From the NCBI RefSeq assembly GCF_000963945.1, contig NZ_BAMW01000016.1, positions 1 through 64,000 of the forward strand: 64,000 nt of DNA, read 5' to 3'. Positions 17,669-26,350 of the stretch are shown in pieces; the first letter of the stretch is position 1; each line of letters begins with the position of its first letter. The notes under the pieces were generated by a model. It was not told the DNA's origin and ran no database searches. It saw only the letters and a list, made by a program, of their open reading frames with translations. The position numbers and the translations under genes are program-made. This DNA comes from Acetobacter indonesiensis. GTDB taxonomy: Bacteria > Pseudomonadota > Alphaproteobacteria > Acetobacterales > Acetobacteraceae.

Positions 17669-19152
17669 GCACCTGCCTCCGCATGCAGGGTGGGCGTGTG
17701 GGCGAAGCCCGCAGCAGCCTCTAGCGCGCCGCCCACAGACAGCACGGTTTCTTCATCAAAATGGCGACCAATAATCTGGAGACCCAAAGGCAGCCCCTTG
17801 GCATCCAGCCCCACAGGCACAGACAAGGCTGGCACCCCGGCCATACTGGCGGGCACGGTGAAGATATCGTTCAGATACATCTGCACCGGGTCATCCGCGT
17901 TTTCACCCTGCGCAAAAGCAGCACTGGGGGCCGTTGGGGTCAACAGCACATCAACCTGTTCAAACGCCTGCACAAAATCGCGCTTGATCAGTGTACGCAC
18001 CTTCTGCGCCTTCAGGTAATACGCATCATAATACCCGGCAGACAGCACATAGGTGCCCATCAGGATTCGGTTGCGCACTTCCTCACCAAAGCCCTCGGCG
18101 CGGGTCAGTTCATAAACGCCATCAAGCGTTGGGGCATCCTTCCGCACACCAAACCGGATACCGTCATAACGCGCGAGGTTGGAGGAACATTCAGCCGGCG
18201 CAATGATGTAATAAGTTGCCAGACCATATTTGGTATGCGGCAGAGACACATCCACAATTTCGCACCCGGCGTCACGCAGCCACGCAATCCCCTGCTCCCA
18301 CATGGCGGAAATTTCAGGCGACAGACCGGGCGCACGATATTCTGCCGGAATACCAACCCGCAGACCCTTCACGCTTTTGCCAACGGCCTGCGCGAATGCC
18401 GGAACCGGCCGGTTGGAGCAGGTGCTGTCTTTTTCATCAAACCCGGCCATGGCTTCCAGCATCAGGCCAGCATCGGCCACGGTGCGTGTCATAGGGCCAG
18501 CCTGATCAAGCGAGCTTGCGTAGGCAATCGTGCCCCAGCGGCTGCACCGGCCATAGGTAGGCTTCAGGCCAACAATACCGCAGAATGCGGCTGGCTGACG
18601 GATTGAGCCTCCGGTATCCGTGCCGGTTGCGGCCAGTGCCAGCCCAGCAGCCACCGCAGCGGCAGACCCGCCGGAAGACCCACCCGGCACCAGAGCCGTT
18701 GCTTCATCTCCCTTGCGCTGCCACGGATTGAGCACCGAGCCAAATGCGGACGTGATGTTGGCCGAACCCATTGCGAATTCGTCCAGATTGGTTTTGCCTA
18801 CAAAAACAGACCCCGCATCCAGCAGGCGGGCCGTCACCGTGCTTTCATAAAGGGGAATGAAATTGGCCAGAATTTTACTGGCGGCAGTGGTTTTAACGCC
18901 TTTGGTGCAGAACAGGTCTTTTACACCAACGGGCAGCCCTTCCATGGCGCGGGCCGTGCCGTTGGCATAACGGGCATCTGCCGCGTCTGCTGCGGCCAGC
19001 ACGTCTTTTTCAGGCAGAACGGTAATATAGGCGTTCAGCTTCGGGTTCAGGCGATCAATGGCGTCAAGGTGCGCTTTAGCCAGATCACGGGCCGAAAACT
19101 TGCGCGCGGCTAGGCCTGCGCGTGCTTCAGTAAGGGTCAGTCTGGTCAGCAT
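17665..19152 (-). CDS. gatA: Asp-tRNA(Asn)/Glu-tRNA(Gln) amidotransferase subunit A
   Basis: About 495 residues from the ATG at 19152 ([14 protein letters not shown]), which follows the gatC stop by one base; the frame is open to 19206 but that part overlaps gatC. An amidase-signature enzyme that hydrolyses glutamine and channels ammonia to GatB. The Ser-cisSer-Lys triad is visible: Lys in [11 protein letters not shown], cis-Ser in [12 protein letters not shown] and Ser in [14 protein letters not shown]. Length is normal. Confidence 0.97.
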   Translation of the reverse strand: MLTRLTLTEARAGLAARKFSARDLAKAHLDAIDRLNPKLNAYITVLPEKDVLAAADAADARYANGTARAMEGLPVGVKDLFCTKGVKTTAASKILANFIPLYESTVTARLLDAGSVFVGKTNLDEFAMGSANITSAFGSVLNPWQRKGDEATALVPGGSSGGSAAAVAAGLALAATGTDTGGSIRQPAAFCGIVGLKPTYGRCSRWGTIAYASSLDQAGPMTRTVADAGLMLEAMAGFDEKDSTCSNRPVPAFAQAVGKSVKGLRVGIPAEYRAPGLSPEISAMWEQGIAWLRDAGCEIVDVSLPHTKYGLATYYIIAPAECSSNLARYDGIRFGVRKDAPTLDGVYELTRAEGFGEEVRNRILMGTYVLSAGYYDAYYLKAQKVRTLIKRDFVQAFEQVDVLLTPTAPSAAFAQGENADDPVQMYLNDIFTVPASMAGVPALSVPVGLDAKGLPLGLQIIGRHFDEETVLSVGGALEAAAGFAHTPTLHAEAGA

Positions 19153-19153
19153 C

Positions 19154-19441
19154 TTATTCAACCACCTTGGGCACAGTGTAGAAAGGGCCAGATGTTTCTG
19201 GCGCACAGGACAGAACGGCCTGCTGGCAGTTACCGTCTGTCACCACATCTTCGCGTTGGCGCAGGGCTTCCATTTCCGTGCCGACCATGGGGGGCACGCC
19301 CTCAACATCCACCTCGGACAGCTGATCAACCCAGCCCAGGATGCCATCCAGCTTCTGGCGGACGGTTTCAAGTTCGGCATCCGCAAGGCCGATGCGGGCC
19401 AGTTTCGCAATACGTCGGGTGGTCGCGAGGTCAAGCGACAT
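19154..19441 (-). CDS. gatC: Asp-tRNA(Asn)/Glu-tRNA(Gln) amidotransferase subunit C
   Basis: A 95-residue small subunit that holds GatA and GatB together. [19 protein letters not shown] is the usual N-terminus and [19 protein letters not shown] the conserved core. First gene of the gatCAB operon, divergent from ruvX with 78 bp between the starts, which must hold both promoters. Confidence 0.96.
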   Translation of the reverse strand: MSLDLATTRRIAKLARIGLADAELETVRQKLDGILGWVDQLSEVDVEGVPPMVGTEMEALRQREDVVTDGNCQQAVLSCAPETSGPFYTVPKVVE

Positions 19442-19519
19442 GAAAGCAGACTCTCTTCACGCTATTAAGGGGAAAAAAGCCCTAGCATAATCGGGCGCAA
19501 GGCAACATACCGTGCAGAC

Positions 19520-19987
19520 ATGGCACTTCTTAATCTGACTGACCTGACCGCTACCCTGACCCGCGATGACCGCCTTCTGGGCGTTGACCCCGGCCGCAAA
19601 CAGGTTGGGCTGGCGCTTTCCGATGTCTCCCGTCTGGTGGCCACACCGCTGGAGACCGTGAAGCGCGGCAAACTGGGGCAAATGGCAACGCATATCCGCG
19701 CCTTGGCTACGCGTCATGGGATTGGGGGCATGGTTGTCGGGATTCCCCTTTCGCTTGACGGCTCTTTTGGCCCGGCAGCACAAGCCGCCAAAGACTGGGC
19801 CATGGCGCTTTCTGACCTGACAGACCTACCGGTTTGCCTGTGGGATGAACGGCTCTCCTCCTCCGCCGTGAACCGGATGCTGATTCAGGAGGCTGATCTA
19901 TCGCGCAAAAAGCGCGAAGGCGTTGTGGACCAACTGGCCGCCGCCTACATTCTGCAAGCAGCGCTGGACAGCCTTCCCAGAGCGTAA
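19520..19987 (+). CDS. ruvX: RuvX/YqgF-family Holliday junction resolvase-like nuclease
   Basis: A 155-residue RNase H-fold protein. LLGVDPGRKQVGLALSD holds the first catalytic Asp, VVGIPLSLDGSFGP the central strand, and WDERLSSSAVNRML the E-containing motif; the last acidic residue is in VDQLAAAYIL. In bacteria the family acts in maturation of 16S rRNA 5' ends and/or recombination. Divergent from gatC. Confidence 0.94.
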   Translation: MALLNLTDLTATLTRDDRLLGVDPGRKQVGLALSDVSRLVATPLETVKRGKLGQMATHIRALATRHGIGGMVVGIPLSLDGSFGPAAQAAKDWAMALSDLTDLPVCLWDERLSSSAVNRMLIQEADLSRKKREGVVDQLAAAYILQAALDSLPRA

Positions 19988-20121
19988 ACCCTGCACGTAA
20001 AAACTTAAACAAACTGTTTGGGATGCCTTTGGAATCAAGGCCTTCAGGGCGTGTCCTCATATTTGCCACAAACACTTTTCATGGTCATATCCAACACGTA
20101 ATTCGTATTTGGAGGCCATTT

Positions 20122-20934
20122 ATGGCGCATATCACCTTCCGCACTTTTGCCACGACTCTGCTTGGGGCGGCTGCTTTTTCACTGTCCCTGCCCGCTGCGC
20201 ATGCAGAAGAACAGGGCACCCTAAACCGTGCATGGAATGACACGCGCTCTGCCACCACCAATACGTGGGATAAGACGAAGCAGGGCACAGCCAAGGCATG
20301 GGATAAAACCAAAGAAGGGTCTGAAAAGGCCTGGAACAAGACCAAAAACGGAACCACAAACGCGTGGGACAAAACAAAGGACGGCGCCGACAAAACTTGG
20401 GATAAAACCAAGGATGGTTCCGAAAAGGCCTGGGACAAGACCAAAAGCGGAACCGCAAACGCGTGGGACAAAACGAAGGACGGCGCTGACAAGACTTGGG
20501 ATAAAACCAAGGATGGTTCCGAAAAAGCCTGGGACAAGACCAAAAGCGGAACCGCAAACGCGTGGGACAAAACAAAGGACGGCGCCGACAAGGCTTGGGA
20601 TAAAACCAAGGATGGCTCCGAAAAGGCTTGGGACAAGACCAAAAGCGGAACCGCAAACGCGTGGGACAAAACGAAGAACGGCGCTGACAAGACTTGGGAT
20701 AAAACCAAGGATGGTTCCGAAAAGGCTTGGGACAAGACCAAAAACGGAACCGCAAACGCGTGGGACAAAACAAAGGATGGCGCTGACAAAGCGTGGGATA
20801 AAACCAAAAGCGGCACGGAAGATGCTGCGCAATCCACCAAAGACTGGGGCAAGCGCACAGGCAAAAAAATTGGAAACTGGACGAAGCAGGCTGGCCAGGA
20901 CATCAGCAACACATTTTCGGGCGATAGCAAGTAA
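20122..20934 (+). CDS. Exported 11-residue-repeat (LEA-like) protein
   Basis: The start is the ATG at 20122, preceded by GGAGG seven bases upstream. Residues 1-28 are a signal peptide (cleavage AHA/EE). From about residue 36 to 233 the protein consists of roughly 18 tandem 11-mers of the form [KN][AT]WDKTK[DSN]G[ST][AE], arranged in a higher order of three (33 residues, 99 bp) copied at least four times with little variation. Every unit has one Trp and alternating acidic and basic residues, as in group-3 LEA proteins and other 11-mer amphipathic helices. The last 35 residues differ (TKDWGKRTGKKIGNW). The product should be a long, highly charged periplasmic or exported helix. Function not established; desiccation, acid or envelope-stress protection is an inference. 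Confidence 0.88.
   Translation: MAHITFRTFATTLLGAAAFSLSLPAAHAEEQGTLNRAWNDTRSATTNTWDKTKQGTAKAWDKTKEGSEKAWNKTKNGTTNAWDKTKDGADKTWDKTKDGSEKAWDKTKSGTANAWDKTKDGADKTWDKTKDGSEKAWDKTKSGTANAWDKTKDGADKAWDKTKDGSEKAWDKTKSGTANAWDKTKNGADKTWDKTKDGSEKAWDKTKNGTANAWDKTKDGADKAWDKTKSGTEDAAQSTKDWGKRTGKKIGNWTKQAGQDISNTFSGDSK
20359..20800 (+). repeat. 99-bp tandem repeats inside the 11-mer protein gene
   Basis: Nearly identical 99-bp units, each coding for three 11-residue motifs, run head to tail; third-position changes are few (for example GACGGCGCC against GACGGCGCT). The sequence similarity at DNA level implies recent expansion by slippage or unequal recombination. Unit length is a multiple of three, so copy-number change keeps the frame, and other frames also remain open through the array. 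Confidence 0.9.
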
Positions 20935-20951
20935 GATCGCCTAGGATTTGT

Positions 20952-20982
20952 CGGGGCAGGCTTATGCTTGTCCCGCTTTTTT
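20952..20982 (+). terminator. Intrinsic terminator after the 11-mer repeat gene
   Basis: CGGGGCAGGC pairs with GCTTGTCCCG (10 bp, two G-U pairs) around a TTAT loop and is followed by CTTTTTT. It lies 18 bp after the stop codon at 20934. Confidence 0.85.
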
Positions 20983-21002
20983 ACTGGCCTCGCGGTTCTT
21001 CA

Positions 21003-21116
21003 TCAGGGCAAGGCTTTCTGGCTCTTTTTCATTGCTTGACGCTTACTGCGTAAAAAACTGATAAATCTTAAAAAAATACTTTTTAGTGCGTGATAGTATT
21101 CTTCAAAAACTGTCAT
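21003..21116 (-). CDS. Short ORF, 37-residue basic peptide
   Basis: The minus strand has AAAAAGGAG five bases before an ATG at 21116, opening a 37-codon frame to TGA at 21003-21005. The product starts MTVFEEYYHALKSIFLRF and ends with a Lys/Arg-rich tail; the middle would form an amphipathic or membrane-seeking helix. It is divergent from the 65-residue gene at 21285. The perfect ribosome-binding site is the main support; no family is recognised. Confidence 0.5.
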   Translation of the reverse strand: MTVFEEYYHALKSIFLRFISFLRSKRQAMKKSQKALP

Positions 21117-21284
21117 GATTTCTCCTTTTTGTTTCTCTTATTAATCTTTGCTTACATGGCATGAATGTGGCTTGTTTCTGACTTTTATTAAGAAATTTTC
21201 TTCAATTGGGTTTTCATTGAAATGTCACACCCCAGAGACACGAAAGAGAGTAAACCGCGCCCAGAAAGTGCGTAGGAAGGTCTC

Positions 21285-21482
21285 ATGCCTTATTTTACAA
21301 AACGTCTGCCTGTCTTGAAGACAAACGAAAAATGGCGCGAAGCCAGACGGGAGATGTGGCAGGAAACATTGCTTTATATTTGGCAGCAGCCTGACCAACA
21401 CCCCCGCCTGCCAGTGAGTCGTGCTCCGGCGCCAGTAACGGGTACCCTACAAACGGTAAGCCCGCCGCAGGCCGCACAATAA
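21285..21482 (+). CDS. Hypothetical small protein (65 aa)
   Basis: An ATG preceded by AGGAAGG eight bases upstream. The N-terminal half is charged and helical (KTNEKWREARREMWQETLLY), the C-terminal half is Pro-rich and likely disordered. The 168 bp upstream are AT-rich and would hold its promoter. It converges with the glycosyltransferase gene (35 bp apart). Function unknown. Confidence 0.5.
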   Translation: MPYFTKRLPVLKTNEKWREARREMWQETLLYIWQQPDQHPRLPVSRAPAPVTGTLQTVSPPQAAQ

Positions 21483-21516
21483 GCGCTTTCGGGAATTAAC
21501 AGCGAACACCCGCCGA

Positions 21517-22266
21517 TCAAGTGGCCTGATGGTCTGTTCGGTCAAAGGATGAGTCGGCCCAATCATTGTGTGGGACCGCAATCGGCGGCAGACACACCCG
21601 CCCATTGACCCGGTGCAGACACATACTGATAGCAACATCAATGCCTGAATTTTTCCAGGCTGTCCGTGTAAAGTCTCCGCCATACAAAGCAGAAAAAACC
21701 CGTAGAGGGTAAAACCCGCCATCAAGCGGAAGCAGCATCTGTAGAAACTTTTCCGCGCAGGCTGGGGTGATAGTGTAGCAACAGCACCCTGCAAACGCCT
21801 CTATTTTAGGGGCTCCATAGCTTTTGCTTTTTAGAAACTGTTCTTTCTCTTTCTCAAACAGCACCGTGGCCTTTGGCAGACCATTGCCAAACGATATTTC
21901 CAACGGCCAATCGGAATTAAATCCAAATACAAAAATATCGAAATCTGGGTTTTGAGTAATCAGATCTTTTTGAATATCAAAAAAATCATCCGTCAGAACA
22001 CTATCATCTTCCATAATTGTTATGGGCTGGCCGCTTTCAAGACACAGTTTCCATAACTGTATGTGAGATAACGCAACGGCCAGGCCTATTGCATCATAAC
22101 AATTAGCTTCCAGAACCAGACCAGCCTGCACAAGATCAGATCTGGAGAGTACTTTCCCATCGACTGCCTCAAAAACAGATATCTTCTCTGCGTGGGGCTT
22201 ATTGTCTCTCAAGAAGTTAGAGAGCCTGTCGGGTCTGGACTTCAAGTTGATAACATAGTGCTTCAT
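21517..22266 (-). CDS. Family 25 glycosyltransferase (LPS/LOS-type)
   Basis: A 249-residue cytosolic sugar transferase. MKHYVINLKSRPDRLSNF is the characteristic N-terminus, and the catalytic metal-binding motif is ITIMEDDSVLTDDFF (EDD). The AFAGCCCYTITPACAEKF segment is the typical GAYLI-like block. It probably adds galactose or a related sugar to lipopolysaccharide or a lipid-linked glycan. Monocistronic, divergent from satP with a 304-bp gap. Confidence 0.85.
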   Translation of the reverse strand: MKHYVINLKSRPDRLSNFLRDNKPHAEKISVFEAVDGKVLSRSDLVQAGLVLEANCYDAIGLAVALSHIQLWKLCLESGQPITIMEDDSVLTDDFFDIQKDLITQNPDFDIFVFGFNSDWPLEISFGNGLPKATVLFEKEKEQFLKSKSYGAPKIEAFAGCCCYTITPACAEKFLQMLLPLDGGFYPLRVFSALYGGDFTRTAWKNSGIDVAISMCLHRVNGRVCLPPIAVPHNDWADSSFDRTDHQAT

Positions 22267-22570
22267 GCTGGCATCCTGAAGGTTATCCTTGGTCTGACCC
22301 TACGCCATCTATCATAACGGCGTGAGCATCATCTACCATACGTCAATACTCAACTCCACAGCCGCAATGCCCCGGCTTCTTTTTTAGTTAGACTGTTCTT
22401 AAATAAAGAAATTTTTCTTGTTGTGATTAGAGAAAGGCAGTTCAAACGAAAGAACAAAGCAATTCGTTTTGTAAAATAAAAGTTACGGCAATACTTGCCG
22501 ATTTTATGAAGGGGTCAGTCAGATTTTCAGCTATGAAGGTGTCATAACAACAAGAACAGAAGTTCCAACA
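22267..22570 (+). promoter_or_regulatory. satP upstream region with two inverted repeats
   Basis: No gene is seen in this 304-bp gap between divergent genes. It is AT-rich near 22380-22480. Two hairpin-forming repeats stand close together before satP: AAACGAA/TTCGTTT at 22444-22450 and 22463-22469, and CGGCAA-TAC-TTGCCG at 22486-22500, the latter flanked by ATAAAA and TTTTAT. They could be regulator sites or a structured 5' leader. Confidence 0.45.
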
Positions 22571-23167
22571 ATGGCACAATCTGACACACTCCTTGCCAAC
22601 CCCGCCCCTCTTGGCCTGATGGGCTTTGGTATGACAACCGTTTTACTTAACCTTCATAATGCAGGACTGGTGCCCATGGGGGCGGCCATTCTGGGCATGG
22701 GCCTGATGTTTGGTGGCTTTGCCCAGATTATTGCAGGCGTTCTGGAATTCATGAAGGGTAATACGTTCGGCCTGACCGCTTTTACCGCCTATGGCGCGTT
22801 CTGGCTGTCTCTGGTCGCGCTGATCGCCCTGCCCAAGTTCAATATTGCTCCGGCCACAGACCCTAGCCTGATGGGAAGCTATCTGCTGGTGTGGGGACTG
22901 TTCACGTTCATCATGTTCCTTGGCACGCTGCGTGCAACACGGGCGCATCAGACAATTTTCGCGTCTCTGGTTGTGCTATTTGTACTGCTGGGACTGGGTG
23001 ACCTGCTGGCAGAACCCAGCCTGACCCTGATTGCTGGATATGAAGGCATCTTCTGCGGCCTGTCAGCCATCTATCTGGCAGCAGCAGAAATTCTGGAAGC
23101 ACAGTTTCATTACGCCGTGCTGCCCGTTGGCCCCTATTCTCCGCCACTGCGCGTGGCTGTGGCCTGA
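22571..23167 (+). CDS. satP: Acetate uptake transporter (SatP/YaaH/GPR1-FUN34 family)
   Basis: A 198-residue, six-helix inner-membrane channel/transporter for acetate and succinate. The signature NPAPLGLMGFGMT occurs near the N-terminus (family motif NPAPLGL), and FGGFAQIIAGVLEF and TAYGAFWL are the other conserved blocks. Length fits. In an acetic acid bacterium it would allow re-uptake of acetate for overoxidation. Followed by a strong terminator, so monocistronic. Confidence 0.93.
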   Translation: MAQSDTLLANPAPLGLMGFGMTTVLLNLHNAGLVPMGAAILGMGLMFGGFAQIIAGVLEFMKGNTFGLTAFTAYGAFWLSLVALIALPKFNIAPATDPSLMGSYLLVWGLFTFIMFLGTLRATRAHQTIFASLVVLFVLLGLGDLLAEPSLTLIAGYEGIFCGLSAIYLAAAEILEAQFHYAVLPVGPYSPPLRVAVA

Positions 23168-23243
23168 TCCGGCATACACGTTAGGTTCTCCTGACTGACT
23201 TGTTCTCTGTATTCTCCGCTTCTTACTAAACCGACATCACAGA

Positions 23244-23274
23244 CCCCACCCTTTACATTTGGGTGGGGTTTTTG
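23244..23274 (+). terminator. Intrinsic terminator after satP
   Basis: CCCCACCC and GGGTGGGG make a perfect 8-bp stem with a 9-base loop, followed by TTTTT, 77 bp after the satP stop. Confidence 0.92.
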
Positions 23275-23428
23275 TGTTTGGGTAAAGTGCCAGCATTGTC
23301 TGCTACTTTGCGCATAAAACCATGTGCTGGGTTGGCAATAGGTCTTTCTTAGTGGGAACAAACGCGCCTTATAAACGTCTATGTCCTTCATCCTTGGCGT
23401 AACGCTGTCTGGAAGAAGAGAAGTCACC

Positions 23429-23899
23429 ATGCATATCCTCGCCCGCACAACATTTGCTGCCGCCAGTATTCTGCTTATGTTGCTGGCTGTCCTGCTGGTC
23501 GGGTTTGGTCTTTCTGATCTTGTCACCCAGCTTTTTCACCGGTCATGGCAATCTGCCCAGACGGCCGTTGTGCATGCCATCAGCTACGTGGTGATTGCAC
23601 TGGCCGTTTTTGATGTGGCCAAATATTTCATGGAAGAAGAAGTGATTCTATCACGCGGCAAGCACACCCTTGCTGAAGCCCGTGTCAGCCTGACCAAATT
23701 CATTACCAGCATTATTATTGCTGTGTTTGTTGAAGGCCTGGTCGGTGTTTTTGAAACCCGCGGAGAGGGAGCCGCAACGGTGGTTTACCCAGCAGCCTTG
23801 CTTCTGGTTGCCACGCTGATGGTTCTGTCTTTGGGTATTTACTTGAAATTAAGCGTCCAAGCTGAAGGCGAAAAAAAGAAAGAACAGCTTGAAGACTAA
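23429..23899 (+). CDS. Conserved-type membrane protein, four helices, unknown
   Basis: I choose the ATG at 23429 (MHILARTTFAAASILL) because GGAAGAAGAG stands 9-18 bases upstream; the frame is open from 23381. 156 residues with helices near 8-30, 45-62, 95-113 and 122-142, and a charged tail (EGEKKKEQLED). A cytoplasmic EEEVILSRGKHTLAEAR segment joins helices two and three. No named family recognised. It sits between satP and tRNA-Val, apparently on its own. Confidence 0.7.
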   Translation: MHILARTTFAAASILLMLLAVLLVGFGLSDLVTQLFHRSWQSAQTAVVHAISYVVIALAVFDVAKYFMEEEVILSRGKHTLAEARVSLTKFITSIIIAVFVEGLVGVFETRGEGAATVVYPAALLLVATLMVLSLGIYLKLSVQAEGEKKKEQLED

Positions 23900-23990
23900 A
23901 AAAACAGCGTCCCTGCCCATAACTGGCAGATTGCGTTGACATGGATAGGTTTTTGGGAAAACTGGAGCAGCCAAAGCTGCCGGATAAAGA

Positions 23991-24065
23991 TGGTGGGCGC
24001 AACAGGGATTGAACCTGTGACCCCTACCATGTCAAGGTAGTGCTCTACCGCTGAGCTATGCGCCC
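23991..24065 (-). tRNA. tRNA-Val (anticodon GAC)
   Basis: The minus strand starts GGGCGCATAGCTCAGC; acceptor GGGCGCA pairs with TGCGCCC, then A and an encoded CCA. The anticodon arm CTACC-TTGACAT-GGTAG gives GAC. D-arm and GGTTCAATCC T-arm are normal. Confidence 0.97.
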
Positions 24066-24132
24066 ACGATCTTTATCTGGGGCGCGTTCTATCCTTCTTG
24101 CGTTCAAAGCGCAACCCCACAATTATGCGTAA

Positions 24133-25059
24133 ATGAAAAATATCGCCCACACCCTTATCCGTCGCGGCCTGAATCGGGTTTTTCCGGGCGATATCGCACC
24201 CTTAGCAACAGGTGCAGACACTATGACTGCTCCAGCCCCGGTCGTGTTTTCTGGTGGGCTGACGACGCCGCTTGTCCTGGCATCACCCCATTCTGGCCGA
24301 TTTTACGCCGACTCATTTGTACAAAGCAGCCGACAGTCCTTGGCCTTGCTTCGCAGCGGGGAGGATAGTTTTGTGGAAGAACTCGCCGCCGACGCCCACG
24401 CCCTTGGACCAGCTCTGCTTCATGCCACTTTTCCCCGCTCCTTCTGCGATGTGAACCGGGCGGCGTGGGATCTGGACCCGCGTATGTTTACAGGCCCTAT
24501 CCCGGCTTTTGTTAAAGCCACCCATCGCGGGTTATCTGGGCTAGGGTCTATTCCCCGTATTGTGGCTGACAACCGCTCAATCTACCGCACGCGCCTCCCG
24601 TTCATGGAGGCTGCGCTGCGTATCCGCGATTACTGGATGCCGTATCATGCAGCGCTGGCAGATACCCTCACCAAGACACAGGCGCAGCACGGTTTATGCC
24701 TGTTGCTGGACCTTCATTCCATGCCCGACACGCCAGACGCTCCCTCGCCCGATTTCGTTCTGGGCGATGGGCACGGCACAACCTGCGACGGCCGTTTTAT
24801 CCAAACCGCAGAAGACATTTTGCGTGCGCTAGGATTCAAAACCACACGGAATGACCCTTATGCTGGCGGATATGTGACACGTCATTACGGCCGCCCCAGT
24901 CAGGGGCTGCATGTGTTGCAAATTGAAATGCGGCGCGGGCTTTATATGGATGAAACCACGCGGGAAAAAACAGAGAACTTCTCCGCTATCCAGAAAGCTC
25001 TGGCAATCCTTGCAAAAGCGCTGCTTGACGACCTTTCGACGCCGCCCCTCCGCAGCTAA
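24133..25059 (+). CDS. N-formylglutamate amidohydrolase family protein
   Basis: Up to 308 residues; the ATG at 24133 lacks a clear ribosome-binding site and Met31 (24223) is an alternative start. LVLASPHSGRFYADSF is the N-terminal motif, DVNRAAWDLDPRMF carries the conserved Asn/Arg, and LLLDLHSMPDTP the zinc-type His. GLHVLQIEMRRGLYMDE is the C-terminal family block. The enzyme releases formate from N-formylglutamate in histidine breakdown; without hut genes nearby the real substrate may differ. Confidence 0.88.
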   Translation: MKNIAHTLIRRGLNRVFPGDIAPLATGADTMTAPAPVVFSGGLTTPLVLASPHSGRFYADSFVQSSRQSLALLRSGEDSFVEELAADAHALGPALLHATFPRSFCDVNRAAWDLDPRMFTGPIPAFVKATHRGLSGLGSIPRIVADNRSIYRTRLPFMEAALRIRDYWMPYHAALADTLTKTQAQHGLCLLLDLHSMPDTPDAPSPDFVLGDGHGTTCDGRFIQTAEDILRALGFKTTRNDPYAGGYVTRHYGRPSQGLHVLQIEMRRGLYMDETTREKTENFSAIQKALAILAKALLDDLSTPPLRS

Positions 25060-25090
25060 GAGGCTCGGTCGCGCCTAATGTTTCCTCAAT

Positions 25091-25120
25091 AAAAAAGCCT
25101 GCCAGCAGACGCTGACAGAC
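25091..25120 (-). terminator. Intrinsic terminator after the ferritin-like gene
   Basis: On the minus strand GTCTGTCAGC and GCTGGCAGGC pair (10 bp with two G-U) around GTCT and are followed by TTTTTT. It is 73 bp beyond the stop at 25193. Confidence 0.75.
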
Positions 25121-25192
25121 TTTTCTGAAAACCGGGGTTCACTCTTTTCCTTACACCGACCGTGACGGTGCAAGAAACCCGACAAACACGCC

Positions 25193-26299
25193 TTAGCTGC
25201 GGCGGTTCGCTTTTATAAGGCCCGAGACAAATTCCCATCCACGGCCAACGTCGCGGATAACACGCGCAATGGCAGGGGCCGTGGTGGGGCGCAGCAGGCG
25301 CTGATCATACCCCGAAAAGCGGCGATCATCCTCGGCAAGGCACAGATCCATAAATTCCGGCAGGCTGAGCTGCACGTTGGCAATATCCTTGGCACCCGTG
25401 ACGGTGAAGTTATTGTCCTGCGTATGCACTTCGCCTTTGTCATCCACGCTTTTGGCAAGGCTGAGGCGTTCGTACCCCAGAAAAGCCCAGACGGCCCAGA
25501 CCTTTGCTTCAAAATACGGACGGCGATACCACGGCATGACGGCCCGGTACCAGGCCAGCCAGTTGGCGAACAGAAGAATATGACGGCATTCTTCCTGCAT
25601 AACGGGCTCGAACGTATCAATCAGTTCGGCAGGGAAAAATTCAGAACGCTTGGCCAGTTCAAACAGCCCGAAGGCAAAGAAGCTGTCCACACATTCTGAA
25701 AAGCCCGTCACCAGATAGGCCCACTCAACATCCTTGGGCTCAATATACGGTGGCTCCGGGGCCATAGTAATGTTGTATGCCGCAACCAGCTTGGACAAAA
25801 CTTCCTTGTGCCGGTTTTCTTCCCACGCATTGCGGGAAATTGCGTCCTTGATATCCGGGTCCTGCACCAGCCGGGCATAGGCGGCCATACGCAGGCGGGC
25901 CTTCCCTTCTGTCTGCACGGCAATATCCCAGATAGGCAGGGACGTGACACGGTGCAGGGTTTCCGGGTCAAGTTTGGGCCAGTCGATAACAGATGGCTTG
26001 TAGGGATTGAACGTGTCGCGAAACATCTGGGCGATGGCGCGTTTGTGTTCGTCCGAACCCGGCTTCAGTGGCCCCTGAGCCGGGCTGACCCAGTGGCGGG
26101 CACGGTAATCAGCCTCGACCACGGCATCGCTATTCGGCGGGGGTGGCAGATCATCAATGCTGTCTGGCAGGCGGGAATAGATATCTGAAAGAGAACCCAT
26201 TGTCAGGAACCCATGTGCTGGGAGCGCATCCCCTTCCCCTCGCCCCATAATGCGCTGTGCCGCGCGGGCGAAAGGCAGGAGAAAAGCCCGGGAGAACAA
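25193..26299 (-). CDS. Ferritin-like (di-iron carboxylate) domain protein
   Basis: Up to 368 residues; Met34 (26200, MGSLSDIYSRLP) is a likelier start because the first 33 residues lack conservation-like character. Two ExxRH-type motifs, AWEENRHKEVLSKL and QEECRHILLFANW, are placed as in ferritin-like four-helix bundles that hold two iron atoms; partner Glu residues lie in the helices before them. Family members include monooxygenase-like and tRNA-hydroxylase-like proteins. Substrate unknown. It is followed 73 bp later by a terminator, and clpP lies 51 bp upstream-to-downstream on the same strand, so it may be the second gene of a clpP operon. Confidence 0.72.
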   Translation of the reverse strand: MFSRAFLLPFARAAQRIMGRGEGDALPAHGFLTMGSLSDIYSRLPDSIDDLPPPPNSDAVVEADYRARHWVSPAQGPLKPGSDEHKRAIAQMFRDTFNPYKPSVIDWPKLDPETLHRVTSLPIWDIAVQTEGKARLRMAAYARLVQDPDIKDAISRNAWEENRHKEVLSKLVAAYNITMAPEPPYIEPKDVEWAYLVTGFSECVDSFFAFGLFELAKRSEFFPAELIDTFEPVMQEECRHILLFANWLAWYRAVMPWYRRPYFEAKVWAVWAFLGYERLSLAKSVDDKGEVHTQDNNFTVTGAKDIANVQLSLPEFMDLCLAEDDRRFSGYDQRLLRPTTAPAIARVIRDVGRGWEFVSGLIKANRRS

Positions 26300-26350
26300 A
26301 TTCTCAAGCCCCCTGCCCTGTGAGGGCGGGAGGCCGAGATGTTCTTCGAT

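Noticed and set aside
20359-20800. Regular repeats as a CRISPR array
   Set aside because: Units are contiguous, 99 bp, without unique spacers, and they code for protein.
20085-20930. Long open frames on the other strand and frame over the 11-mer repeat gene
   Set aside because: They arise because the 99-bp unit has no stop in these frames; only the 20122 frame has a ribosome-binding site, signal peptide and meaningful repeats.
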